64,000 bases of DNA from Mesocentrotus franciscanus (lineage: Eukaryota > Echinodermata > Echinoidea > Camarodonta > Strongylocentrotidae): the NCBI GenBank assembly GCA_037976565.1, contig CP137671.1, positions 16,322,556 to 16,386,555 on the forward strand, given 5' to 3'. This document shows, piece after piece, positions 11,373 through 23,524 of the stretch. Within the stretch, counting starts at the first letter, position 1. Each line of letters opens with the position of its first letter. The notes below the pieces were generated by a model. That model saw only the letters and a list, made by a program, of their open reading frames with translations, ran no database searches and was not told the origin of the DNA. A program made the translations under genes and the position numbers.

Positions 11373-13158
11373 TACACCTGGCACCGTTTAAAAAGACCAG
11401 AGTCCGCTCTAGTTTTCGTGTAGCTTTTTGAAAAGAGACACGCGCGTGTCACAACTATTTTTTTCGCTTCTACTTTTGTTGGCGTATGGGCTAATTGCCT
11501 TCATGTGCTTATTGATTGGTACATGCAATTAAACGCAATTAAAGCGAAACCTCAAATCTCCTGCTTTACATCATCCTCCTTCCACTTTATAATGAAGACG
11601 CGTCATGGCACACACAGTACAACGGTAACGAAATTGTGAGATAAAATCTATCATGTTACGAAGTCAATTTAATATTAAACCATAGCTACGGAACTTTGAC
11701 CATATAAATTCTTATTTGATATCAGGTAATCATTATCAAACTTTGCAAATAACTGCATCATTTACACAGACAAGTGTGTTGATTGGTCGCCCAGGGATCA
11801 TGATGAGAAATATGTAAATAGTGGCACTGATAACCCTGATATGATTATCATACCCAGACACGTCATGCACGTAGACCATCACTCTCTGAACCGTTCCGTT
11901 ACTGTTCAATATCGTTCTACGACAAGGCGTATGGACAAGTCACTTCTACATAGCTGTCGATTTTTAATGGGACAAGAATGATTTACTCATTTTTTTTATT
12001 TATAGCCGAGTGAATGAGCCAGTCTGTAGGTTACCTAGACGAAGATATGCACATTTATCTGTTTTATGTGAATATTGATGAACATGATTAAGAGGTGGAG
12101 AAACGTTTTTTTTTCTCTCCAAAGCATGGGTGGTATTGCTTAATAGGGGTATTTTAGAGGGAATGGGCCCCTACAAAAGCGAGGGTGAAAACTCATAAAC
12201 AGCAACGAGTGAGTATTTACACCCTTTCTCCCTCATCCAATGTATTCAAATTTTAATTCTACTTTTTTTTTTTTTAAAGGTAATCGTATCTGACAACATC
12301 ATCCTGACAGCTATTAGTCCCATTTATACAGCCCAAACACCATTTTGAAGAAAAAAAATTCGTCGAATTTTTGGACTACCATTTGCACTACTGGAAAGAC
12401 AACCCATAAAAACCTTCTGAAGTTTGCTCATACCGGTTCTTTTGTTAGTAGTGCGCATGCGCTACTCGTCGGTGCTCTGCAAATGCGCTAGCACGGAAGC
12501 GAGGAGAGTCACGTGAGCAAATATCGGTATCTTATCGAAGTTTGCATTTACACTGTAGTCGATACCCAAGTAAGCTTCATCTCTCGTTGTTGCAGAGTAG
12601 GATATTTCTCATTATGAATTTTGTTATTAATTATAAGTATTTAATATGAAAACTTGTAATCATGGTCATGACATTATACACTCCCATGTTTCAGTCAGTG
12701 GATTCTGTACCTGCCACTTTCCAGCAATTGCAGGTTGATATTTTCTCATTTGATTTCAGTATACACATTTTCTTAAAATCCAACCTTTAAAGCAAACGAC
12801 TGTAGAGGAATAAAATTCGTAGAAGTAGACTGGTGAAAGTTTGAATAAAATCGGGCCAAAAATGAGAAAGTTATGAATTTTCGAAATTGTAATCATGATA
12901 GGTATGGGCTCTTCAAATTGGCTGACTCGGTAATGTGTCTGTGGCGGAAAATCTTTTCCTCATAAATACATTCAAATCTTTTAAAAATAATTACTCCACC
13001 GTGATTCAATGCTAGCTAGACCAAAACTTGGCGCGGCAAACTTTGCCCGTTAGAAAAAAGCTTACCGCACACAACCGCAAGCCACGCCCACTTCCGATAA
13101 ACTGGCCAATCAGAATCCCGAAACCGCGGACACGGGCAGACGCAGCGAAGTACCCCGA
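11373..13158. repeat. Dispersed repeat, copy B (homologous to 2906-5778)
   Basis: Collinear with copy A from ACCTGGCACCG through the blocks near 11680-11800, 12000-12280 and 12400-13158, ending CGCAGCGAAGTACCCC. It keeps the empty site of the 3201-4426 transposon. No open frame suggests a protein. Confidence 0.8.
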
Positions 13159-13340
13159 GGAGATGGCACAGAGAGGCTATTACTCACAAGGGAGGCTACT
13201 GCTGAAATGATTAGCCAAATATAAGCAGGAATTTTGGCGAGAGGTAAATCGTTCAGAGGCATAACTTGAGCAGACAGATACTTTATTTGCACCTGGAGGT
13301 AAGACCTAGCCAATTGGCGTATCATTCCACCCTATCACTA

Positions 13341-14086
13341 AAGCCCCCATCACACCAAACTAATTCTCACTACTACGTTCTAGAAAATCTTGCCAATCGG
13401 GCTCAAACTGTGTGTAACGGAGATGAACGTAGTAGCAACTGTTTACGATCTGTTTAAGGACTTCACGGACGGGCTCGGACTGGCTCGGACGGGAGGGTGC
13501 TCTAGAACATTGAGCCTGTTCAAAACTTTCCCCGTCCTGCAATTACACGCAGTGACAACGTACTACGACGTGCTACTATTTGACGTACTACGAACGGACT
13601 GATTGCCGTTCTATATGAACGGAATTGCCGTACTTCGATCCTATTAGGAACGTGTTACAACGTGACGTGGTCGAGCATCAATAAGAAGTACGGTATAAGC
13701 CCCCATCACACCAAACTAGTTCTCACTACGTTCTAGAACCGTCCTAGAAAATCGTAAAACGGGTTGTGGTCGGGGTAGAATGTGTAAAATACTGTCTATA
13801 ATACGATCCTAGTTCGTTCATAAACAGTCCTCAATATACGTCTATCTCGTCTGTACCCCGTCCACAGTCAGTTCATATCAAGTTCAGATCGGGTAAATTT
13901 GCCATTTCCAAGCAGTTCAAGCCCGTCCGAAGTCAGTTTAAATCCGTTCTTAACTAGTTCTACCTCGTTCCCAATACGTCCAAACAATTCTAACTAGTTC
14001 CGAACTTGTTCTAACTAGTTTGTAACTATTTTCTAGGACGGTTCCAGAACGTAGTGAGAACTAGTTTGGTGTGATACCGGGGGCTT
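13341..14086. mobile_element. Foldback element(s) with long inverted repeats
   Basis: AAGCCCCCATCACACCAAAC occurs at 13341 and again at 13697. The region closes with GTTTGGTGTGATACCGGGGGCTT (to 14086). From 13697 to 14086 the arms pair over more than 50 bp (CTAGTTCTCACTACGTTCT against AGAACGTAGTGAGAACTAG). The interior is filled with variants of GTTCTAACTAGTTC. The outer copy of the left end suggests one element inserted next to or inside another. Target duplication is unclear (TA or TTA). Confidence 0.65.
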
Positions 14087-14099
14087 AACATTAACATGT

Positions 14100-14280
14100 C
14101 TACCTTCTCAGGCTCCGCGGAACGTTTTTCAAAGTGGGGAGGGGGCTAAAGTATTTACGATCAGGTACAGCGTAAATTGGCGTGGGGTCCAGAGGGCGGA
14201 GCCCATCGGAAGCTCAGGGGCTTAAGGCATTCAATTACGGTCAGATGAGCATAATTATCTTGATACCTTAAACAATCTGT
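14100..14280 (+). mobile_element. Fragment of the 25961-type transposon
   Basis: Matches 26135-26300 in order: GAACGTTTTTCAAAGTGGG, the TATTTACGATCAGG block, GCGGAGCCC and the CGGTCAGATGAGCATA block. No ends are present. Confidence 0.6.
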
Positions 14281-14699
14281 TAATGTAAAACCAACAAACC
14301 CATAGAATTTAATGCCAATCGCAATTGACTTTTTTCACATTTGTCCCTGCAGTAAATTCTTAAACTTAAATTAATTTATATTCTATACCGTACACTAAGT
14401 TCATTAAAGGATATCGGCCTCCAACCAGACCACTTTTATGGGCATTTACCATGTCTATGATTTGCTATGCATACGGCCTGTACCTACCAATACCATTCCT
14501 TTGATATGCGTTCCAATGTAAGTTTTCCGTTTCCAGGATCGCGGCCATTAAGTATGATTTTTACAATTTAACCATTATTACATAGCGTATTTCTTTCTGT
14601 TTCTCTTTAACATACTTTTCAGAAAGTGTGTGTGTGGGGGCTCGAGCTCCCCGATCCCGACGTTTAGCGGGCCCTGTTCTACTGCTCTAACCCGATGGA
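14281..14699. other. Intergenic, nothing recognised
   Basis: AT-rich with no supported gene. A short stretch near 14595-14680 (TTTCTTTCTGTTTCTCTTTAA then a GGGGGCTCGAGC block) resembles 9600-9680 and is a transposon scrap. Confidence 0.4.
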
Positions 14700-14703
14700 T
14701 TAA

Positions 14704-15352
14704 CCCTAATAAGGCCGGGCTATTTGAGTTCTTAATACGGCCGGTGGGGGAATTATGCCCCTAAGATCTTAGCCGTGAAACGGCCGATCGCCGTGAAAAT
14801 TTGCATGCACATTTTTACCCATAAATCATATCTTCTTCATAGTTAAGCTTTCTTTTCCACTACATATATTTGTTAGACCATTTGGAATAATAATACTTCA
14901 AACAAATTTGGAAGAGCCAGGTTATTCCTTATGTTATCTCTTGTTTTGATAATTTTCTTATGTATTTCATTGTTTTTTTTAACTTATGTATTTTATTGTT
15001 TTTGTTGTTTTTTTCATTTCTGACTATGATTCAACTATTTTGACCCCCAAAACAAACACTTAAACGTTAAACAAGACCAAATAACCAATGTTTTATCTCT
15101 TTTAGGAAAAATGAGATTTCCATATGTTTTGTACACAAATCACGAAAATGAGCGATTTTCGGGCCGACATGTAAAGACAAAAGGTCACGTGACTTTGTAA
15201 CGGTAGGTCCGATTTTCAAAAAAATTGTTTTAAAAGATGCGCAAGACTCGAAAGAATAAAGTCATGAAGCGGCGGGGCGTCATCCGTATGCGTCTCCGAA
15301 CAATCAGAAAAATCGCGGGGGGGGGGCATGATGCCCCCCGGCCTTATTAGGG
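14704..15352. mobile_element. TTAA-flanked element of piggyBac type, 649 bp
   Basis: Left terminus CCCTAATAAGGCCGGG, right terminus CCGGCCTTATTAGGG, bracketed by TTAA at 14700-14703 and 15353-15356. TTAA targets with CCC...GGG ends are the hallmark of piggyBac transposons. The interior has no transposase frame, so it is non-autonomous. Confidence 0.8.
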
Positions 15353-15356
15353 TTAA

Positions 15357-17900
15357 CATTTACCTCTAAATGTATCAATACGGCGGAGTCTTCGGGGAAA
15401 GAGGGCATATGAAGAAATTGCTACGGCCATTTATAACAAGGGTACTATACCCCAGAATCACTACCAATCACCATCACTATCAGGATCCATATTCCCTGTC
15501 ATAATAACGGAGAGTGAGAGCCTCACTTGTAGAATTACAAGTCCCATGGGTGGAAATAGATCTAGGTTTAAATTGAAAATGGAAAAAAAGGAAACGAAAC
15601 AGTTACTGAGAAAGATATAATGGGGAACAACTGATGGTGATAATGGGGGGTTCGCACATGTACCTTTCCAGAGAAAAAAACGGGCACTCAGAGAGGAAGA
15701 GACAAATAGCAAGTAGTAATTTTCTAGATCCAACCAATGAGAAAAGCATAGGCAAATCATTGAACTTTGGAAGGGATCACTCAAAAAGGCCAAATTATTA
15801 ATCCAAGAAAGAGGACAAATCGGTAAGGAAGTAAGGAGAAGAAAACTTCTAAAGATAGTGGGTAAAGATGCAAGACAAGTGGCAAAACAGGAAATACAGT
15901 CAACGATACCCTATAATTATGACCCACAAGAACATAGAAAGAAAAAAAAATCATAAATAAGAGTAAGTCAAGGAAACTGATGCAAAAAAGGAGGAATTAC
16001 TGGAATTGATTTAGAAAGACAAAGTTGATGCTGTAAACAAAAAAAAAATCTATGCTGAAATGAATATCTTCCACTCAGTATTATTGACATTTAAAAGAAA
16101 AACAACTTGAAAGCGACTTTAAAAATTAAACGAAATAAAATTCAATGGACTGCTCAATCCATAAATGCTCATGGCTTTGAATTTTATAACAAAATGATTA
16201 AAAAAAAAACGCTTGTGAAGAACACATGTCGGGTGTCATTAGCCTACATGAAACTTGGTGTGATGAATGCAACAACATCATTACATTTTCAGACTATATT
16301 TCGGTAACTAGAAACAGACAAGAGAGGCGACAAGGTTGAGCATTCTACATGTACATACCAAAGACAATTACGTTTCAAGTTTGGAAAACACCAGAAGATC
16401 AGGAATACACAATCGCGCCTTCTTACTTATCTGTTTGTATAACCCTTACAGGAAACACTAGCATCTACGTTGGATAAAATGTTTTACATTCCAAAAAAAA
16501 AAAAAAACTGTTGATAATACAAATTTCCCTTTGGGGTAGTGTTGACATACATGTATATAGATACAAACGGTAGACTCCCAAACTGCCCCTTGATGTTTCG
16601 CTAGGATACGTGTATCTCTTTTTTCCTACCAAAAATGACAGGTGTTGTCAGTGGAAACCTCTTGTAAAAAGTAATTGCACAGGCGTCACTTGAGAGAGAG
16701 AGAGAGAGAGGGGGGTGAGGGTTGAAACCACGTCAACTCAAAAGTTTGATTAACATTTTATCCTAGCATCCCACACCCATCTCCATAATAAGCAGTGTCT
16801 TCATTTCTTATGCCTTAATTTCCTTCAAAATTCAGAACAATTTTGCATTCTAAACACATTTTGGGAGTTTTTAATCTCAATTTGTCTTTCAAATTTTGGT
16901 GATGAGGGTGGGGTAAGCGTTTTTAAAACTATCTTTTTATTTCTTGCAAAAACCTGTGATATTCAAGCATTGTACACTTAAGCACTTATGGGGACTTGAT
17001 AACCCCAAGATTTCTTCCACACCAAAATACATGCATATGCTGCATTTATCCATCATTTTCTTCACAATTAAGAACTTCTTTGCATTATAATCACGTTTTG
17101 GTTGGTTAAAACCTCAGACCATTCATGATGTGGAAAAGGACTCTTTCCCCGACCTACATGTATTGGTGATATATCCAAAAAAAAAATTTTCAAAAGGAAA
17201 AATATTGTGCACCATAACTTATCTTGAAGACCCCCATCCCCACACCCGTTCCCATAATCATATATAGGCCTATATATGCAGTGTTTTGTTTCGATTGTCT
17301 TCAAAATTTTATTCTGATTGTAAATGCGCAATTGGAATTTTTGAATAAAAAACAGTATTGTTCTCAGCATGCCCATCATTTTCTGAGTATCTTTCTATTT
17401 GCTCTTAAAGTTATAACATGGTGGGCATCATAGCAAATCTACATGAGGTGGATATACAGAGGTCAATAAATCCCCATCGCAAAAATGGAACGTAATTCAT
17501 ATCCCTTTATCATTTCGTATGTAATTCCTGGCACTATAAACTTAGAGAAAAGTGACTTTACCATTTTACTGATAATATTAATTATTTTGGTTAAGTGCAC
17601 TTCCCCGTCTAATGTCAACGCAATAAAAATCGTGTGGTTAACCAAATTGATTTCGGAAAATGAAGCAGCCTTTTCGGTAAGGCTAACACATAGTGTTACC
17701 GAAAGACTCAATTCGTGAAAACAGGAGATTGTTAAGATGTTCTACTTGCTCTTATCTATAACTTGCGCGGTATTTGAAATGAAGTAAACAGATCTAAATA
17801 GACAATAATGTTTTTGAGTGGCCTATCTAAATGATGCGAAAGAAAACTTATTTGATCATTACAAAACTGCATTCAAATTGCTGAATTATTCATTTTGAAT
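15357..17900. other. Intergenic, no gene recognised
   Basis: Contains an (AG)n run near 16689-16712 and a 110-codon minus-strand frame at 15461-15793 that has no domain I recognise and is probably chance. Nothing else can be supported. Confidence 0.4.
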
Positions 17901-18930
17901 GGACTGGGCGGAAAATTGTTTAATGTAAATAAATGATAACCACAAGCGCACTTTGACATTTGCATAAATAACGTTTTATTTGATCGCTGGTTGTCTAGAG
18001 GCAATAACTAGACCTACTGCAAAGATACGAAGTTCAAGTATAGCGTACTACCAATATCAATAGATTATGTCATATTACATTTGATATTTTTTTGCTTGAT
18101 AACCTTACAGTAGAGGTCATCAGTGCTGTTAATGATTGAAATGAAAGTCTCCTACGTGTGTAGGCGGAAGGCGGAATGATAAGAACTTAAACATTGACAT
18201 AATTCAAATAAATGACGTCTGATTTTTTTTTTCTACTGACAAAATATATATTTTTTAATATAGAGATTTTCACAAAAAAGTGTATTTCACACAGTCAGGC
18301 CTACACTGTTTATAAATCTTACATAAGGAGTCTCAAGACCCATAATTCATATTTTTGGCCGGTATGTCTCGTACAAATGTTTACCATGCCGCGTATATAA
18401 CTTAAGCAACCGCGCGCTTAGGCCTACCCAATTTCTGCATTTCGGTATAGAGGGAAAATTGTACCTACACAAAATAATGTGTAAGGAAATCCGTTTGTTC
18501 ATTTATATGAAATGCCTTCAAATTGTAGGTTTTGGGTTTTTGTATATTTGAACAAAAAGGGATGGGGCGGGACAATCGTACAATTTTATTAGGCAACCAG
18601 AAGGCCAATTTAGACACAAGCATAAATAACTGTTGATTTCATCGCTGGTTGTATAAGTGGTAAAGTGGGCCTACTGCCAAAGATACGAAGTTCGAGCACA
18701 GCCTGATCGGTACTACCAATATTAAGTGATTATGCCATATTACATTTTTATGTCTGATAACCTTACGCTTCAGGTCATCAGTGCTGTTAATGATTAAATT
18801 AAAGTTAATTTTACAGAAGGCACTGTGATAATGCGAAATGATCATATCATTAAAAAAAAGGATACTTCAAATAATTCAAATAAATTACTTCTAATTTTTT
18901 CTATTGACAAAACATGTCTATAGATGAGCG
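17900..18930. repeat. Diverged tandem duplication, about 650 bp unit
   Basis: The block around 17955-18260 (ATCGCTGGTTGT, CAAAGATACGAAGTTC, AGGTCATCAGTGCTGTTAAT, ATTCAAATAAAT) recurs in the same order at about 18605-18930. Part of a third related stretch (ATAACATGCGCGGAATTTAAAG, near 19768) matches 17760. Non-coding. Confidence 0.65.
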
Positions 18931-19426
18931 ATTTTCAGGCAGAAGTAGACCTGCATTTTAAAATCGACATAAGTAATATCGCTTAACGGAACAGAAAAAA
19001 AACATGGAGTAGCGGCCCCTAAAGCCAGCCCCCACCCGTACCCCACACACACAAGAAACCAGGCTCCCCTCCCCCCAACAACAAAAAAGAAATAACAACA
19101 ATAAATTCTCAAACTGCGCCTGATTACAGGTGACTATAGATAAATACAAACAAGATTTCATCTCGTAAGTCGTAGCGGGTAGAAAATAGGTCCCTTCATT
19201 ATAAAATAATTTAATTATACAAAAATACATTTAAAAAAACCAAGACCCCCCTCTTCAAAAACATATTGTTTGGTATCCCCAATGTTTATTATTCCAAATG
19301 AAATGGTATGGAAGAATATTGTCTTTACCTAAATTAGAAATGATACCATATTTATAATATATCTCTCTCGCTGTCAAACCCACACGCCCTATTCCAGCCT
19401 AAACCCGCGCGTGCATACACATCCTT

Positions 19427-19576
19427 CACACTCATAAATAAGGGTGCAATTTGCACCCACCTACGTGTATTTGGTAGAGGGTGCTGATCTTCTCCTGTTA
19501 GGGTGCTGCTATTGTAGCAGAGGTCTACCGTCTGCACCCCTAAGGGTGCAAATTGGTACCTTTATTTCTCAGTGTG
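19427..19576. mobile_element. Small inverted-repeat element, about 150 bp
   Basis: The left end CACACTCATAAATAAGGGTG pairs imperfectly with the right end TACCTTTATTTCTCAGTGTG, each followed inward by a GCAAATTGGCACCC-like block. No convincing target duplication. Confidence 0.5.
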
Positions 19577-19978
19577 TTGGAAAGCATTTTGCTCCATCCC
19601 TTGCCGTAATGCGCTACCTCTGTGCACAGTTTTATTTAAAGCCAAGCTGGATGTGACGATTAACGGCCTTATCCCTAAGTGCTTCACTGAAATAAATGTG
19701 TGTATTTTACATAGTCTATAAACTGCCAATAGGAATAACCATGGCAAACAGAAAATTGTAATTCTATAACATGCGCGGAATTTAAAGAAAAAAAAACAGA
19801 TCTAAAGAGACAAAATTGTTTTTTTCTGGATTGACCTATCAAAATATTTTTTTAATAAATTTTGTTATCCCATGTCATTTTTTTTAAACATTAGATCGCC
19901 TCAAATAAATTTTAATTATCTAAAAGTTTTGCTATTAACGACGTCGAGCTTTTCTTAAAGGGAGCAAATTACTACCCC

Positions 19979-20301
19979 CAGTGGCGGATCCAGGGGGCCC
20001 GGCCCCTCCCCTAGAAAAAAACAGGTAAAAACACCCTTTTTGAAAAAAAGTTGGGCCCTCCCTGGCGCCCAGGGGTGGCAGTGGAAAAACTAACCCTTCC
20101 CGTAGGGAAAAATTTTTTTCGGGTGCCAAAAAAAAAAATGGTCCTCACTACCCCTGGCGCCCAAGGGGTGGCAGTGGAAATTTTTTTTTTTGCACTACCC
20201 CCCACCCCACTGAGCGAAAAATCGACCGGCATGATTTTCAAATTCGCACAAAGTGCGCCCCTTTTAGGCCCCTCCCTTGCCGCCGGCTGGATCCACCCCT
20301 G
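19979..20301 (+). mobile_element. Non-autonomous hAT-type element, 323 bp, 8-bp target duplication
   Basis: Ends CAGTGGCGGATCCAG and CTGGATCCACCCCTG, flanked by a perfect ACTACCCC duplication (19971-19978, 20302-20309). Same family as 210-563, in the opposite orientation. Confidence 0.9.
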
Positions 20302-20309
20302 ACTACCCC

Positions 20310-21200
20310 AAAAAAATATATATATATATATATATAATTCATAAACTGTTATCGTTGGCTCGTAAAGATGAGAATTGGAGGGGATTATTTTACACAAAGG
20401 CCAGCACGGCAGCCAACTCTTCTCGCGCGTGCGTTTCCAGAAGCGCTGACGTGGTCGACAAGTCTGCATTCAGTAGTGAGTCTAGAAGTAACTTAGAATG
20501 TATTTAGACTTTCTGTTATTGGCCTCTTGTTATTTAACTTTAACAAATACGTGAGAAAGCACTTGTTATTAAAAAAAGGACAGAAAGTCATTTAATGAAG
20601 GAAAATTGTAAGAAGGCGCACCTTTTTTTTTCTCCCTCTCTCTTTTTTGGTCTTTGTCGGTGTTTTGGTCTCTGCCCATCTTTCTCCCTCTCTTTCCCTC
20701 TTTCAATCATGTTGGTCCTGCAACGATAATTGTGAGGCGCACACAAACGAACAATCATTGAATGATTTTACGTTGTTCCAAATCTTAAAGGCAGGCCGAC
20801 ACAACAGCGCAGCCAGACCCCACACACACACGCACGCTCCTCCATAACCCTGTCTCTATAACTACGTACCTTTTCATACATCGTCTGGCATAACGGGTAG
20901 AAAGGTATCCCCCAAATAATAACTTTATTGTTAAAGGACCTCTATAATGGGTAGTTGTCCTGGTTTGCTCACTGGATGTGAATTGTACCAGAATCTTCCA
21001 GAATGTAAAGAGCGGTGCAAATTTGCACTGAAGCACCATGCATTACACTTTCTTTCAAAGATGAAAACGAATATATTTTCCTACATAGCATGTTAAGATA
21101 AATCCGTACAAATATTTGACACTATTTTCTTATACAAAGTCATGTTGCCCGTCTCACGAATTTACTCTGCATTAATATTTGTTCCTCTTTTTAAACACAG
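20310..21200 (+). promoter_or_regulatory. Region upstream of the NLR gene; possible untranslated first exon
   Basis: Starts with a (TA)n run. The first NLR coding exon seems to begin after a splice acceptor at 21199-21200 (TTTTTAAACACAG), which implies a non-coding exon upstream. The best candidate ends at 20475, before GTGAGT, in a locally GC-richer stretch (20390-20475), but this is a guess from one donor-like site. No convincing promoter element was found. Confidence 0.25.
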
Positions 21201-21215
21201 TATCCTGATGTCACC

Positions 21216-21769
21216 ATGCCTGTGTCTCTTGGCGAATGGCGTGTCAGGATCGGCACGTTCATGCGCCGTCGGAGGAAAGAATATGACTACAACTTCTTTT
21301 GGAGGAAACTTCACAACTTAATTAAACAAAACAAGAATGCTGAGCCACCCAAAGAAAACGACAATCATGAGTGTAACATCTCATCTCGCACTGGCATTTC
21401 ACTTGATGCCAATAATTCTCCAGGAACACGGCCCGTCGACCCGCGTCTTCTCATAGTGTCAACCTTAGTACCGCTCAAACAGGGCATTCATGTGACGTCA
21501 GCAATAGCAGATGTAATGCTAATTGTCAGACTCGGTCACAATGTTACGGTCCAGAGTTTGATACTGTCACGGAGAGAGGATTCCCATGTGATGTAACAAA
21601 CCCCGGTCAGAACGATGTCTCTCACTCTGAGTCTTCGTGTGCTGAAAACATTGGTTCTCCAATGGCAAATGAGATCAACCCTGTCCCTGATACCACTGAC
21701 GTGAAAATTCCAGTTCCCGACCCTGCGAAGAAGACGAATTGGACAATAGATACATAACCATTAATCTAG
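21216..21769 (+). pseudogene. Damaged N-terminal leader of the NLR gene (upstream of the 2A motif)
   Basis: An ATG in good context (CACCATGCC) follows a probable acceptor at 21200 and opens a frame beginning MPVSLGEWRVRIGTFMRRRR. It has a basic cluster and an aromatic W/F/Y-rich stretch, then a low-complexity, Ser/Asn/Cys-rich linker. After about 21413 the frame that looks coding (HSCDVSNSRC, then CYGPEFDTV) is a different one, reached by a one-base shift. It then hits TAA at 21755 and TAG at 21767. Directly after these the same frame reopens at 21776. I read this as one leader exon with a frameshift and two stops, either a decayed allele or an assembly error. The EWR-IG-F pattern before a 2A resembles N-terminal parts of 2A-bearing non-LTR retrotransposon proteins, from memory only. 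No known enzymatic domain. Confidence 0.5.
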
Positions 21770-21775
21770 TGTCAC

Positions 21776-22012
21776 ATGAATACCCCTAATTCCGTTCAAA
21801 TAAGAAAAACAGACCAACATGAAGTAGTCACATCAGAGTCGTACTCACAGGTACCTGTAGCCATCGCGGGTGAGACAGATCGTATCCAAATAGACGAGGA
21901 GGAGACATCAAACTCTGCACCGTCGGGAATAGAGGACCAATCATCGGGCTTGTCACTTAAACCCAGGCAAGATACAACGAGAAACACCGAGCAAACAACA
22001 CCATCTATTAGG
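21776..22012 (+). CDS. NLR gene, 3' part of leader exon (intact 79 codons)
   Basis: Open frame starting at an ATG at 21776 and ending in phase 0 at a donor (AGG|GTATGA at 22013). It encodes a polar, acidic and Ser/Thr/Gln-rich segment (IDEEETSNSAPSG, DTTRNTEQTTPSIR) without a recognisable fold, probably a disordered linker. The phase joins exactly to the exon at 22611. Because the two stops lie just upstream, this ATG, or the ATG at 22710, could be the effective start in this copy; from 21776 the spliced frame would be 1,216 residues. Confidence 0.5.
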
Positions 22013-22610
22013 GTATGATTGATATTTATATGTATATTCCCAGAACCACCCCATCCCATTTTAATAGAAAAAAAGAGACATACGAAGAAAAGAACAAAAC
22101 AAACACGAAAACTATAAATGACAACTCTTCGTGTAAAATTGTTTTTTAAACGGGACATGTAACTAGCAAAATTGGAGCTATATAAGATGTTTTTAGAGAG
22201 GACAGTTTGATTATTTCAATTGCTGTGGAAATTTTTGATTTGACGTTCGTTGTACTATAATCATTGGTAAAAGTGTCCTTTACCCTTTTCACAGAATTCT
22301 TAATCTCACGTGATTCTACATGTATTTTGACAAATAACGTCTAATTATTCTTTCGAAAATTGTCTTCTGTCCATCAATTTCATTAAGGAATTAACAGAAT
22401 ATCATGAATCATCTTGTCCAATGGCTACATGAACACCCTTCTATCAACTGTCTGCTATTTGTTGTATTAGAAATGTTAAAATAAACTAGAAACCATTGAT
22501 ATTAAAACAACCGCCAGAAATGAGGCAAGGATATTATCTCAGTATGGCTTGTTCATAGTTTACAGAGTTAAAAGTGTGTCTTGTATTCGTAATTTTCCCG
22601 TCGTTCCCAG

Positions 22611-22771
22611 GAAGTAACGGAGAATCACGGATCCCCGACCTATCCGGTCCTCCGATCAGGGACAACCACCGGTGAAGCAGATGCAATCAAAGGAAATAAC
22701 TGTTCAGACATGACCAACGTACTCCTATTGAGATCCGGTGACGTAGAACGAAACCCTGGTCCAAATTATAA
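22611..22771 (+). CDS. NLR gene, exon with 2A-like ribosome-skipping motif
   Basis: A 161-nt exon between acceptor CGTTCCCAG (22610) and donor GTAAGC (22772), entering in phase 0 and leaving in phase 2. It ends with LLLRSGDVERNPGP (2A core DVERNPGP at 22740-22763), which fits the 2A consensus D-V/I-E-x-N-P-G-P. 2A motifs make the ribosome skip the Gly-Pro bond, so the chain splits between NPG and P. Here the upstream product would end at the leader and the downstream one would begin with Pro just before the Death domain. An internal ATG at 22710 gives a 17-residue mini-leader (MTNVLLLRS...). 2A sequences at the start of sea urchin NLR proteins are known, as are 2A-bearing non-LTR retrotransposons; splicing into the Death exon in matching phase argues against a stray retroelement fragment. 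Confidence 0.85.
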
Positions 22772-23258
22772 GTAAGCAGCATGAAAGAGCATCTTTGGAA
22801 CATTAAAATCCATTGTTTCATATTCGACTGGACCCGAATCCGAGTCTACGATTACTTTAATAATGAAGGACAACTTAATTAGACTAATTTTCTTTGTTAA
22901 ACCCGATTCTGAACAAACCCTTAAACCCACTGTCGGGTTTCAATTCTTGACTAGTAGAATACGGGTCATTGAGTTTGCTGGTAAAAATAATCTTTGGATT
23001 TGATGAATGAAATTTAAAAAAACAAGGAAGAAGTTTTGCATATTCTCGTTATGTTTAAAAGGTGCGTGTCGTAATATTTTGCTGTGTTTTTCTAGTACTT
23101 GCATTACAGGCGATAATGTAAATTATAATAATTCAATACAGTTAAACATTGTATTTGCAAGTCAAAGGAGCAAAATGAAAGTTCTTTTGATACAAAATCT
23201 CGCAAATATCTATAAGCGCTATATGAAATTAATCATTATTTTTATGTTTATAATTTAG

Positions 23259-23524
23259 CCCTGGAAGTCTGACCGAGCTCGAGCTCTATCTCCTTGCCGA
23301 CGGTATGGATCCTTCAGATTTCAGGAAGGTCGGACTAGCTTTAGGATTCACTGAGGCTCAACTAAGTCGGTTTGAGAAAGACAAGCTTGGCGACTCCATG
23401 CATGCTACCTTTCAGATGCTTTACGAATGGCGGAAGACAGTACATGAAAGCAAGGCGAGGAAGATACTAGTCAACAAGTTAGAAAGCATTAAGCTGGTAC
23501 AACTTGCTGATAGTATACGAACAG
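23259..23524 (+). CDS. NLR gene, Death-domain exon
   Basis: Acceptor TAATTTAG at 23258, donor GTAATA at 23525; enters in phase 2 and leaves in phase 1, matching both neighbours. The roughly 88 residues have the Death-fold pattern: ELELYLLADGM (helix 1), DFRKVGLALGFTEAQLSRFE (the dFr-LA-LGls-aqi-fe signature), FQMLYEWRKT (the conserved L-x-x-W before helix 5) and KILVNKLESIKLVQLADSI (helices 5-6). Death domains make homotypic contacts with adaptors and act in the cytoplasm; an N-terminal Death domain is usual in sea urchin NLRs. After 2A skipping this domain would sit at the very N terminus of the receptor. The junction to the 2A exon reads NPGP-NYN-PGSL. Confidence 0.88.

Noticed and set aside
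21413..21600. Programmed ribosomal frameshift in the leader
   Set aside because: No X-XXY-YYZ slippery heptamer or clear downstream structure, and two stops follow in the new frame anyway; mutation or assembly error is simpler.
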